A stretch of DNA of 64,000 bases, from the NCBI GenBank assembly GCA_033557465.1, contig CM066039.1, positions 399,113,440 to 399,177,439 on the forward strand, in the 5' to 3' direction. The notes under the pieces were generated by a model. That model was not told where the DNA came from. It did no database searches and saw nothing but the letters and a program-made list of their open reading frames with translations. The position numbers and the translations under genes are program-made. The DNA is from Ichthyophis bannanicus (taxonomy: Eukaryota; Chordata; Amphibia; Gymnophiona; Ichthyophiidae). Shown one piece after another: positions 30,691-40,870 of this stretch. Positions within the stretch are counted from its first letter, which is position 1; the number at the start of each line of letters is the position of its first letter.

Positions 30691-30956
30691 AGGGAAATAG
30701 TTTAACAAAAGCTGTAAAAGCATACATCAGATAGTTCCTCTAATAATCCATGCCCCTCTAATCTAGAGGTGAGTGGTGGTGGCATGACAGTACCTAGCAG
30801 TTTCCACAAAAGACACATGTTCCACAATGCTTGATATCCTGGGTCCCTTCTTAATAATGGTTTATGGACCTTTCCTCCAGGAACTTGTCCAAACCTTTTT
30901 AAAACCCAGCAACACTAACAGCCTTTACCACATCCTCCGGTAACAAATTCCAGAGT

Positions 30957-31185
30957 TAAACATGTTTTCAATAAACATTAATATCAGAATCAATGAAGAA
31001 AATATTTGTAAGCATATTTTAAAGAGTAAGGAATTTAATTACAATAAAATGGACTTTGATGAAGATACATTCCAGCTTTGAACTGCATTGACAGATATTG
31101 GAGTCTGACAAAAAAATGGTTTTTAGCTTTTCTAGGGCTCAATAATTAATAATGTGATTAAATATTAAGGGGTCAACACATAAAA
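30957..31185. other. Unassigned AT-rich sequence
   Basis: No coding block, terminal repeat or hairpin that I can name. Confidence 0.45.
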
Positions 31186-32045
31186 CACATTTATTTATTT
31201 TCATTAGAGACTTATACAAAGACACTATCACCTCCTTTTTTCTGCTGGTCATTCCTCTCCCTGTGCACCCAAGTATTCTTTTGGCTTTTGCTGTTGCCTT
31301 TTCTATCTGTTTGGCCACTTTAAAATTATCAAATATGATGGACCCCATGCCCTGCTTTTCTTTTGTGCACTGAAGTATTTTATCCCCTATATTGTATCAC
31401 TCCCTTCGGTTTTTGTAGCACAAAGGCGTGACCTTGTATTTTTTATTATTAAATCTTAGCTGTCAAACCCTCAGCCGTTCTTTAAGCTTTGCTAGATCCC
31501 TCCTCATGGTAGCCACAGCTTCCAGGGTGTCCGTCCTGTTGTAGATTTTGGTATCATGCGCAAAGAGGCAGACCTTTTCTGATGGACCTTTCACAATATC
31601 GCTTACAAAAATCAGTCCTGTTTAACAAGAACAGGACCAAAGACCAATCTCCAAGGCATGCCAATGGTAATGCTCCTATATTAAGAGTGAAGTCCATTTA
31701 CTATTACTCTTTTTCTTCCCACTCAACCCGTTTCTTTTCCAGTCAGTCACTTTAGGGTCCATCCTAAAGTTTATTTATAAGTCGCCGGTGAGGAATGGTG
31801 TCAAAGGCCTTGCTGAAATCTAAGAATACCACAACTAAAGCTCGCCCCTTATCCAATTCTCTGGTCAACCAGTGAAAGAAATCAATCAGATTCATCTGAC
31901 AAGACCTACCAGTAGTAAAGCCATGCTGTCTCGGCTTCTGTAATCCCTTTGATTAAAGAAACTGCACTATCTTCTGTGTTGGTAGTGTTTCCATTATGTA
32001 GCCTGGAACTACGTTGGTTTCATTTTTCTTGGGGGCAACCTTCTG
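31186..32045 (-). mobile_element. Old CR1-F2-like LINE fragment, RT domain
   Basis: Decayed minus-strand RT. From the high end: DFFHWLTRELDKGRAL, VVFLDFSKAFDTIPHRRLINKL near 31,870-31,770, then CLFAHDTKIYN (catalytic box FADD changed to FAHD) near 31,575, LRFNNKKYKV and KATAKAKRILGC, MTSRKKEVIVSLYKSL near 31,300-31,210. Many stops. It ends in an ATTTATTTTC stretch without the usual tail. Confidence 0.8.
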
Positions 32046-32325
32046 ACCAGTGTTCTAAGTGAGGTGGCCCCCTGTACTCTGATTAGACCTCTGAGGAGTC
32101 CTCTTTATTCTGGGATCCTGGCAGGGTCAACCTAACCATTAGGCAAGACTAGGTGGTCACCAGGATAGCAGCTTTTGAGAGACAGCAAAGAGCTGCAGCA
32201 ATCAAATCAAAACAATAGATAAACTCAGAGCCAACAGCACATATGTTTACCTATAGGGAGAGCAGGCATACACATATATACAAAGAAAAGTGGAGGCCAA
32301 TATTCAGAGCAATATTCAGAGCAGA
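32046..32325. other. Unassigned sequence with a short shared repeat
   Basis: A CTAGGTGGTCACC segment at about 32,148 recurs at about 53,502 in similar context (ATTAGGC... AACTAGGTGGTCACC), suggesting an unnamed interspersed repeat. No coding signal. Confidence 0.4.
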
Positions 32326-32622
32326 GGGAGGAGTAGCCTAGTGGTTGGGGCAAGGTACTTCAGGCCGGAAGGTCTGGGGTTCAAATCCCACTAGAGGACA
32401 GCAACCTTGGGCCGGAAGGACTGGGGTTTCTAGTCCCACAGATGCTCCTTGTTGTCTTGGGCAAGCCACTTAACCCTCCATTGCCCATGTTCCCTGTAAG
32501 TATTAGTGTATATGTCTCATATCCCCACATGTTAAATGTATCCCCCAATTGTGTTGTGACTGCTTTGATTGAAGGATAAGGCGGTATACAAAACTGTCTA
32601 AATAAAATAAAATAAATAAATG
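32326..32622 (+). mobile_element. tRNA-derived SINE with L2-like tail
   Basis: Pol III promoter: A-box-like TAGCCTAGTGG at 32,334 and B box GGTTCAAATCC at 32,378. A second tRNA-like unit follows, then TGGGCAAGCCACTTAACCCTCC and a 3' end ACTGCTTTGATTGAAGGATA, GGCGGTATA and (TAAA)n. Related copies lie at 34,040-34,330, 35,041-35,333 and 54,379-54,657. Confidence 0.85.
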
Positions 32623-32670
32623 CAGTTAGTGGTTAGCGTCGCTGAGTGCCCCGATGCTGGCTGGCTGGTA

Positions 32671-32854
32671 TCAGGGCGTTCCATGGGGTTTGGGGATAAC
32701 TGGGCAACAGCGATATTCAGCCGTTGCCCCGTTATCCTGCCCCGTTATCCTTAAGCAGCAAAAGTCTGGCCTAACGTTTGCTGCAAAAGCTAACCGGGCA
32801 GTAGCTGAATATCGCTATTGCCCAGTTACCCCCAAACCCCGTGGAACGCCCTGA
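32671..32854. repeat. Foldback (hairpin) repeat, 64-bp arms
   Basis: Arms 32,671-32,734 and 32,791-32,854 are inverted copies with few mismatches, containing GGGGTTTGGGG and GCGATATTCAGC. The 56-bp loop holds a second small inverted repeat GCAGCAAA...TTTGCTGC. Possibly a foldback MITE or palindromic element. Confidence 0.8.
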
Positions 32855-32879
32855 TGCTTCGCTGCTATCTGGCTAACCT

Positions 32880-33889
32880 GACATTTAATACCAGGTCCTA
32901 AGTTCAGTGGCGACAGCTAGCCACTTTACAAGGTGCCCCCCCCCCACCACCACCTTGATATCTAATTAACATTTTTACAGGATTGTTGTGGGAGAGTTGG
33001 TCTTGGGATGATGATTGCTGAAATTAATCATCAAAATCTTGGGGGGGGGGGGGCGTAAGGCTGGAATTTTGCCTAGGGCACTCAATACCCTTGCACCAAC
33101 CCTTCTGCCTGGGGGGAGGGGGAAGGGTGACACTAGCTGACCTCTGGGAGCAACGTCTTTTGAGCTGCCCTTGAATCCAGTATTAGAACCATCTGTAAAA
33201 TTCACCCACATTCCATACGTCTTCTCCCCCTTCCACCCTCTCCTTAATCAGCACTCTTGCTCATAAGATTTGAATTAAAAATTGAACTCTTTGCCTCCCC
33301 CACTTTCCATTTTTCATCCCTCCCAAATGCATCGTAATAAAATATTGAAAAAACATATCAAACAGTCCTACAGTCTGCACAGATTGGCTGCAGAGGCTCC
33401 TCCACATGCAGGCTTCTCTCTTTTTCATGCCCTTTTCGATGTGACGCTGGAGGCATACTGCTCCACCACGGCAAGCTCTGTTTAAAGCATCCCCAGACAA
33501 TTGAGGCCATCAAGGGAGCAAGGTAAAGGGGCAGCTGAGGAGCTCATGAAGAAACCAGTTCAGGACTCAGAATGAAGATAGGCAGATAAACTCATATAGC
33601 AGTAAGAACTGCAGGAGTCTTAATTATTTAGTAGGGAAATTGCAATGCTTAGTGTTTTCTCTCATGTAATATGGCCTGGAAAAAAAATGGAGACAAACAA
33701 AAGATCCATTCCTTCTACACCAGTACAGAACCCAATAAATCCAAAACACCAACATAATCAATCAATGCAGATGAGAACACCATACAAACCTCATTATGAG
33801 ATCAGTTAACAAGCCTAAGTAGCTCTTCAACATTATGAACACCCACTGGAGACCCACAAAAAAACAACACCCCTGAAATACACCCCCAA
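32880..33889. other. About 1 kb without recognised features
   Basis: Contains a C-run (32,936-32,945) and a G-run (33,041-33,052) but no coding block. A repeat similar to CTAGCTGACCTCTGG... may be present. I cannot support any gene. Confidence 0.45.
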
Positions 33890-34039
33890 AAAATGGCCAG
33901 TTATCTAAGTAACATATTCAATAATCAGAATCAAATAACCTCAATGACATCTATCCAATCCCATAACCTTGTACACAGAGAATTATGGGGTACATTCAAT
34001 ATCCTATCCACCCAACAAATTGAAGATATCATCTCCTCA

Positions 34040-34330
34040 CTTATTTATTTAGACAGTTTTGTATACCACCTTATCCTTCAATCAAACTGGTCACAACACA
34101 AGTAGGGGATACATTTAACATGAGGGGATATGAGACACATACACTAATACTTACAGGGAACATGGGTAATGGAGGGTTAAGTGGCTTGCCCAAGACCACA
34201 AGGAGAACCTGTGGGACTAGAAACCCCAGTCCTTCCGGCCCAAGGTTGCTGTTCTCTAGTGGGATTTGAACCCCTGACCTTCTGGCCTGAGGTAACTTGC
34301 CCCAACCACTAGGCCACTCCTCCCTCCCTC
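34040..34330 (-). mobile_element. tRNA-derived SINE (minus) in L2
   Basis: Complement shows AGTGGTTGGGGCAAGTTACC, GGTTCAAATCCC and TGGGCAAGCCACTTAACCC, with an ATTTA-type tail at 34,040. Same family as 32,326-32,622. Confidence 0.83.
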
Positions 34331-34685
34331 CCTCCCTTAACACCACTACTTCACCTTCAGACCCTTGTTCCGTGGCTTGGATAAAAGCAACAAAGGATCA
34401 GCTTAAATACTCTATTCACAAGATAGCCACAATGTCACTCAACCAAGGATTCATGCCTACTTCTCTCAAACAAGCGATTATTCGACCCCTACTCAGACAC
34501 ATCCCTCAATAAAAATGACCAAGCTGCGTAGAGACCTATCTCCAGCTTATCATTCATAGCTAAAGTCATTCAAAGGCAACTTCAAGATCACATAGACCAA
34601 CATGTTCAACTGGACCAACATCAACACGGGTTTAGACCCAACCATGGCACAGAGATATTGCTATTATCCCTATTTGACAGCATCA

Positions 34686-35340
34686 TAAGAAACATAGAAA
34701 CATAGAAACTTAGAAACATGATGACAGAAAAAGACCACATGGCCTATCTAGTCTGTCCTTCCATAACAACAACTACAACAGTCCACTTTTTACCTTTAGA
34801 GATCCTCTGTGTTGGTCCCATGCTTTTTTGAATTCAGTTACTGTCCTCATCTCTACCACCTCCACTGGGAGACTATTCCATGGATCCACTACTCTTTCTG
34901 TAAAGAAATATTTCTGCATATCACTCCTGAATCTATCTCCCATCACCCTCATCCCATGTCCCCTCGTAGCAGAACTTGCTTTCAATTGAAAGAGGCTCTC
35001 TCCCTGAACATTTATGCCACGGAGGTATTTAAACATCTCAGGAGTGACTCAGTGGTTGGGACAGGTTACCTCAGGCCGGAGGGCTGGGGGTTCAATTCCC
35101 ACATGGGGGATAAGTAACCTCAGGCCGGAGGGACTGGGGTCTCTAGTCCCATGGCTGCTCCTTGTGGCCTTGGGCAAGCCACTTAACCCTCCATTGCCTC
35201 AGGTACACTTAGATTGTGAACCCTGCGGGGACAAGGGAATAAAAAGTACCTGTTAGTATACATGTAAACCGCTCTGATGCGTAAGTAAAGGGCGGTATAT
35301 CAAATGCCTAAACCATAACCATAACCATAATCTCTATCCC
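34686..35340 (-). mobile_element. CR1-F2 LINE 3' end, 5'-truncated, hosting a SINE
   Basis: Minus-strand YLRGINVQGESLFQLKASSA and YFFTERVVDPWNSLPVEVVEM blocks and a tail of repeated TTTCTATG units (complement of 34,686-34,720). A plus-strand SINE is inserted at 35,041. A few bases of CR1-F2 (CTCTATCCC) remain after it before L2 resumes. Confidence 0.83.
35041..35333 (+). mobile_element. tRNA-derived SINE
   Basis: GAGTGACTCAGTGGTTGGG head, GGTTCAATTCCC B box, second unit, ACCGCTCTGATGCG...GGGCGGTATA tail hairpin and a (CATAAC)n end. Confidence 0.83.
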
Positions 35341-35729
35341 GAGGAATAGACAACACAAGAACAGGATTTATTCTCATTTTTATGGACATATCCTCTGCCT
35401 TTGACACCATCTCCCACATCATCCTACTCAGACGCCTAAAAGAAATTGGCCTACATAAGAACACTCTAACATGGTTCAAATCCTATCTTCAAAACCGACA
35501 GCAACAAGTCAAATGTAGAATGGCTAAATCAAAACCCTTCCCCTCAAACCAAGGAGTCCAACAAGGTTCTTCACTCTCTGCAATGTTATTTAACATCTAC
35601 CTACAGCCAATATGTGAAATTATTCAAAAACACAAAATCCAGTATAGATTATAAGCAGATGATATCATGGTATATACCCCAGTCGATATACACAACCCTG
35701 ACCTATCAACTTTTAAACCACACATCAAA

Positions 35730-37128
35730 AACAAGCGGGAGGATGTGGGCAGAACAAAAACAATGCAAAATACACACAAGCCAGTTAAATGCTGGAAAGC
35801 AATGAGCACTAATGCTCAAAGCTTAGCCAACAAAGGTCCAGACCTGGAAGCCCTAATGGTGGAAATGGATTTGGACATTGTGGCCATTACAGAAACATGG
35901 CTAAACGAATCGCATGATTGGGATATAGCCATAGCTGGCTATAATCTATTCAGAAGAGACAGACAAAATGGAAGAGGAGGAGGAGTAGCCTTGTATGTCA
36001 AGGGCTATATTAAAGCTACTAAAATGCAGGGAGGATGGGGAAAAGAAGAAGCGCTCTGGATTGTGTTGGAAAGAGGAGATGGCACTGTCATCCACACTGC
36101 TGTAGTATACAGACCTCTGACACAAACTGGAGAGATAGATAAATTGATTATAGATATTGCCAAGATAGCCACAAAGGGAGAAGCGATCATATTGGGTGAC
36201 TTTAATCTACCTGATGTAGATTGGATTACTCCTTCTGCAAATCTGGAAAGCAGCAAAAAAAATTGTGGATGCTCTCCAAGACACATTACTTAGACAAGTG
36301 GTGATGGAACCAACTAGGGAAAGCTCAATGCTGTATTTAGTGCTCACCAATGGTGATAGCATGTCGAATGTCTGCGTGGGTGCCTCTTTAAGCAGCAGCG
36401 ATCATCACATGGTGTGGTTTGAGATAAAAGCCAAGGTGCAGTCCAATCATAGCAAACTCAAAGTCCTAAACTTCAAAAACACAGACTTCAATAAAATGGC
36501 CGAGTACCTAAAGGAGGAGCTGACAGGGTGGAAGGAGATAAGGGAAGTGGAATTGCAATGGGCTAAACTAAAGGTGGCAATAAAAGGGGCAACAGATAAA
36601 TATGTAAGAAAAGTAAGCAAAAACAAGAGGAGAAGAAAACCTATTTGGTTTTCCAAAGAAGTGGCTGCTCAAATAAAGGCAAAAAACACAGCTTTCGCAA
36701 AATTCAGAAGCTTGCAAACAGAGGAACACAGAAATGAATACAGGATCAAACTAAAAGAGACAAAGAGAGAAATAATGATAGCAAAATCAAAGGCAGAGGG
36801 AAAGATGGCTAAAGATGTGAAGTGTGGCGACAAAACTTTCTTCAGGTATATTGGGGAAAGGAAGAAGATCAGAGGTGGAACTGCAGGACTCAGACGTGCT
36901 GGGAACGCCCTCGTGGAAAGTGACATTGAAAAAGCAAAGTTGCTAAACGAATACTTCTGTTCTGTTTTTACTAAGGAAAGTCCTGGAGAAAGACCACCTT
37001 TGACTCCCAAATATAAAAATGGGAATGAAGTAGATACCACACCATTCACAGAAGATGATGTGTTAGAACAACTTGCAAAACTGAAAGTGGACAAGGCCAT
37101 GGGACCGGATGAGATACATCCCAGGATA
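35730..37128 (+). mobile_element. CR1-F3 LINE: endonuclease and linker, cut before the RT core
   Basis: Endonuclease: NAQSLANKGPDLEAL, DIVAITETWLNES, GGGVALYVK, VYRPLTQTGE, ILGDFNLPDVDW, LTNGDS, SSDHHMVW. The catalytic Asn (N in NAQS), Glu (ITETW), Asp/Asn (GDFN) and SDHH are present. A frameshift sits near 36,265. The linker includes KPIWFSKEV, KTFFRYIGERKK, EYFCSVFT and [16 protein letters not shown]. At 37,128 it changes directly to the 3' part of CR1-F1. Best EN copy in the window. Confidence 0.85.
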
Positions 37129-37654
37129 TATTATAATGCCTCTATATCGTTCCATGGTGAGACTGCACCTTGAATATTGTATGCAATTCTGGTTGCCATA
37201 TCTTAAAAAGGATATAGCGTTATTAGAAAAGGTTCAGAGAAGAGCCACCAAAATGGTAAAGGGGATGGAAGTATACTCCTATGAAGAAAGGCTAAAAAGG
37301 TTAGGGCTCTTTAACCTGGAAAAGAGACGGCTGAGGAGAGATATGATAGAAGTCTATAAATTAATGAACAGAGTGGAACGGGTAAACGTAGATTGATTGT
37401 TTACGTTATCAGAATATAGAAAGACTAGGGGACACGCAATGAAGCTACAGGGTAAACTATTTAAGACTAATAAAAGAATATATTTTTTCACTCAATGTGT
37501 AATCAAACTCTGGAATTTGTTACCGGAGGATGTAGTAAAGGCTGTTAGTGTAGTTGGGTTTAAAAAAGGTTTGGACAAGTTCCTGGAGGAAAGGTCCATA
37601 AAACATTATTAAGAAGGGACACAGGATATCAATGCTTGACCCAGTGCTAGGTAC

Positions 37655-38588
37655 TGTAATACAGAAGCACAGGCAGAGCATATGGAAGTAGAAAGAAAGG
37701 TGGATTTTACCTTTAAAAATGACAGTCAGCCAACACACACAGCTCAGGGTCTGCACAAAAGAAGCAAGCAGAGAGAGGGAGCAGTTGAGCTGACACACCC
37801 AAGCTCTGACGTAGCAGCAAGCTTGGAGTTTGATTACTCTCACCTGCTTAAAAAAGCAGAGCCAAGTTTCAGAGGGAAGAAATATAAACGCTGCTCAGTA
37901 GCTCCAGGAGGGGGAGGGGAAGGAGGCAAAGAAGGAGGGAAGCAGAAGGCCTGGCAGAGAGCAAAGAGGTGGAAGGAGTGGCAGAGAAGGAAGCAGTGGC
38001 CAAGAAGGAGAGACTGGCACACGGAGAGCTTCAGAGAGGTGGAGAGGCTCAGAGACTTCAGAAGGTTGGAGACTCTGTGAAGAACCTGGTTGTAGTTCGG
38101 GAACCGAGCAGAAGGAGAGAAGGCACAGTCAGTTACTAGGAACCTGCCTAGACGGAGAGAGTTGGGAGCCCTTCAGATCTCGCTGCCAGAGGAAAGGTCT
38201 CAAGGTCTATACAGGTGGGAACCTAACACTAAACCAGGGAAGTCAAGAGGCTCAGCTTGTACTAAAGAGCTAGGGCAGTGCTTTAGGCAGGAATTGAATG
38301 CAGAAAGGTATAAAGCATTGCCTAGCAGCTGGAGAGAACTAGGGGCGAGCCAGGGAAGAATCCCCACAGCCACAAACCTTACAAATCCTCACCATCTAGA
38401 ACAGTACCCAGGGGAAACGCCCCAGCTTAGAGAGAGGTTATTCACAGCCTAGCAGTAACAGTTTGAAACAAAGCTCAGTAAACCCTGAGGTTGAGGAGAT
38501 GCAATGGGAATTTAATTCTGCTGACTCAGAGGAAATTCCAATGGATTGTACGCTCTGTCTCGCAGACGACATTAAATCTCTTTGCTAA
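37655..38588 (+). pseudogene. R4 reading frame, broken
   Basis: Open from the first base for 141 codons (CNTEAQAEHMEVE..., Lys/Arg/Trp-rich end WQRAKRWKEWQRRKQW), stop at 38,078-38,080. A later frame ends with MQWEFNSADSEEIPMDCTLC and stops at 38,586. Start pattern C-x-x-E-A and end M-D-C-(S/T)-L-C are shared with R1-R3. Function unknown. Confidence 0.48.
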
Positions 38589-38816
38589 AGATTTTGGGTG
38601 AATGAGCTGAAATAAAACAGAGGAAAGGAATCTTCTTCTTTGAGGAAAAAGAAGAAGCTGTTTTGATTTACTACTTTGTTGTAGAGAAAAATACCTTGCA
38701 CGTTTTGGAAGCCAGGAGTATGAAAATACAGCTATTTTGTTTCTGTTAAATAACCTTCAAGCAAAGCTCCTGTAAAGAGTACTGTTTGTTCTGCACTAAA
38801 TCTGTTTGAGAATGGG

Positions 38817-38822
38817 AATAAA
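38817..38822 (+). terminator. Poly(A) signal AATAAA in R4
   Basis: 179 bp before the R4 end. Confidence 0.5.
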
Positions 38823-38884
38823 TTTTCTTGTCAATTTTTGCCTAACACTCGACTCACGGCTATCCTTTTATCAGAGGACTAAAA

Positions 38885-38910
38885 ACTACCACTCCCATAA
38901 GGCATAGCGG
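38885..38910 (+). promoter_or_regulatory. ZNF143/STAF-like motif in R4
   Basis: ACTACCACTCCCATAAGGC, about 117 bp before the 3' end. Confidence 0.5.
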
Positions 38911-39830
38911 GGGTAAAAGCTATAGTCATTTTCTGCATAAAGGACATCATGGCAGCCCCAACCCTCTGACCCCTAGGTGGAGGGCTGGGGGGCGTATGAC
39001 AGTACGTATGACCTAGATTGGCCACTGTTGGAAACAGGATACTGGGCTTGATAGACCTTGGTCTGACCCAGTATGGCATATCTTATGTTCTTATGTACTT
39101 TATCAAGGGCTCCCAAAGCAGACCATCCTACCACTTCAAATTTCAGAAAATACTGCAGCCCGACTCATCTCAGGAACAAATAAGCACAAACACATCACCC
39201 CCATACTCAATCACCTACATTGGCTCCCAGTCCAATCAGATACAAATCAATCTTAGTCATCTTCAAAATCATACATCAACTACTGGCCTATATCCTACAA
39301 GACACCATAATAAGAGACACAAGTACCGGGCCCAGGAGGAACAACGACAGGCATATAATCATCACACCCTATGGATACCATAAAACCATACAAGCTACAT
39401 CTGGAAGGGCGCTATCACGTTTTGCTCCATCACTATGGAACTCACTCCTGGATGACATGCGCACAAGTACAGACATTAAGGACGCCAGAAAGAAACTGAA
39501 AACACTTCTTTACACGGATCATCTGGGACATATCATCTAACCACTTGAATGAAGTCATGACACAATCCTCCAACGTTGGACCCATAGCCATGTACAACCA
39601 ACCCAATAAACATGACACACCAAAATGTATATAGTTTTGTCATGCACTAATGACCCTGTACATAGTTAATCCTGTTACCTCTCTTCTCCTACTCCCCCAT
39701 TCAAGTATTCTTGTTTATTGTTTATTCGTTCAATGTACAATGTTGAGTTTCGATGTAAATTGCTCTGAGTGAAGGACAGAGCGGTATAAAAATGGTTAAA
39801 TAAATAAATATTTATTCAAAGCTATTGCAT

Positions 39831-39914
39831 CCAAGATGAATTGGTATTTCCCAAGTTTTCCGGGGTCCAGGAAATACCTGCAGTAAAGTCCCCTATTCTC
39901 TTTCCTACAGTAAG
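39831..39914. other. Short unassigned spacer
   Basis: 84 bp between the L2 tail and the next CR1-F1; nothing recognised. Confidence 0.4.
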
Positions 39915-40870
39915 ACAGGTTTAAGAACATAAGATATGCCATACTGGGTCAGACCAAGGTCCATCAAGCCCAGTATCCTGTTTCCAACAGTGGCTAATTT
40001 AGGTCATAAGTACCTAGCAGTCTCCCCAAAAGAAACAGTTTCCTCAATGCTAGTAATGGGTCAAGCATTGATATCCTGGGTCCCTTTTAATAATGGTTTA
40101 TGGACCTTTTCTCCAGGAACTTGTCCAAACCTTTTCTAAACCCAGCTACACTAACAGCTTTTATTACATCCTCCGGTAACAAATTCCAGAGTTTGATTAC
40201 ACGTTGAGTGAAAAAATATTTTCTCTTATTAGTCTTAAAAAGGTTACCTTCTAGCTTCATTGCATGTTGTGGTTTTATATTCTGATGACACAAACATCGA
40301 TCTATGCTTACCCATTCCATTCATTAATTTATAGACCTCTATCATATCTCCCCCCTCAGCCGTCTCTAGCCCTAACCTTTTTAGCCTCTCTTAATAGGGG
40401 TATCCTTCCATCCCCTTTACCATTTTGGTGGCTCTTCTCTGTACTTTTTTAAATAAAGCTATATCCTTTTTAAGATACGGCGACCAGAATTGCAAACAAT
40501 ATTCAAGGTGCAGTCTCACCATGGAAGGATACAGAGGCATTATAATATCCTTTGTTTTATTTTCCATTCCTTTCCTTATCATACCTAGCATTCTATTTGC
40601 TCCCTTGGCCGCCACTGCACACTGGGTGGAGTGTTTTAACATGTTATCCATGATGACGCCTAAATCTTTTTCCTGGGTGGTGGTTCCCAATGTGGAACCT
40701 TGCATTGTGTAACCATAGTTTGGGTTGTTCTTTCCTAGGTGCATAACTTTGCACTTGTCCACATTAAATTTCATCTGCCATTTTGATGCCCAGTCTTCCA
40801 ATTTATCAAGATCCTCTTGCAAGTTTCCACACTCCTCTTGGTTTTTAACAACTTTAAATAGTTTTGTGTC

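Larger units (their letters stand above)
29655..30789 (+). mobile_element. LTR-like insertion R3 (1135 bp, GTAC duplication)
   Basis: GTAC at 29,651-29,654 and 30,790-30,793. Starts TGTGGCAAGGAGG and ends GGCATGACA. It is related to R1/R2 by the opening frame (CGKEAY), an MDCSLC end motif, AATAAA at 30,590 and an ACTACATTTCCCAG motif near the 3' end. It is shorter and more decayed than R1 and R2. Confidence 0.75.
29563..30956 (-). mobile_element. CR1-F1 LINE 3' end, 5'-truncated, hosting R3
   Basis: The tail (complement of ...CCAGTATGGCATATCTTATG) occupies 29,563-29,654, and the rest of the 3' end and last RT codons (LPEDVVKAV block) occupy 30,790-30,956. R3 lies between, with a GTAC duplication. 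Confidence 0.87.
37655..39001 (+). mobile_element. LTR-like insertion R4 (1347 bp, GTAC duplication)
   Basis: GTAC at 37,651-37,654 and 39,002-39,005. Starts TGTAATACAGAAG and ends GGCGTATGACA. AATAAA lies at 38,817. It is a relative of R3: same target tetranucleotide in the same LINE tail, but opposite orientation relative to the LINE. Confidence 0.77.
37129..39095 (+). mobile_element. CR1-F1 LINE 3' end, joined to CR1-F3, hosting R4
   Basis: Starts ATTATAATGCCTCTATATCG and continues through PHLEY-like, [54 protein letters not shown] and [21 protein letters not shown], interrupted by TGA at 37,394. The 3' UTR is split by R4 and ends TTATGTTCTTATG at 39,095. L2 resumes at once. Confidence 0.87.
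33890..39830 (+). mobile_element. L2-clade LINE, split by SINE, CR1-F2/SINE and CR1-F3/F1 composite
   Basis: Native pieces: 33,890-34,039 (linker), 34,337-34,685 (RT start: LNQGFMPTSLKQAIIRPLL, LQDHIDQHVQLD, HGFRPNHGTE), 35,341-35,729 (MDISSAFDTISHIILLRRL, QGVQQGSSLSAMLFNIY, then a YADDI-type catalytic box with its Tyr codon mutated to a stop) and 39,096-39,830 (QGLPKQTILPLQ, NTAARLISGTNKHKHITPIL, HWLPVQ, then a 3' tail GCTCTGAGTGAAGGACAGAGCGG, (TAAA)n). About 120 codons between YADD and QGLPK are absent at the composite insertion. Heavily frameshifted. Confidence 0.82.

Noticed and set aside
32326..32400. Functional tRNA gene
   Set aside because: A and B boxes are present but no cloverleaf with anticodon can be drawn; the unit continues into a SINE body and tail.
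34040..34330. Tail TTTATTTATTT as a simple microsatellite
   Set aside because: It is the tail of a minus-strand SINE.
37682..38080. Lys/Trp-rich 132-codon ORF as a host small protein
   Set aside because: It begins upstream at the first base of R4 and lies wholly in the LTR-like insertion.
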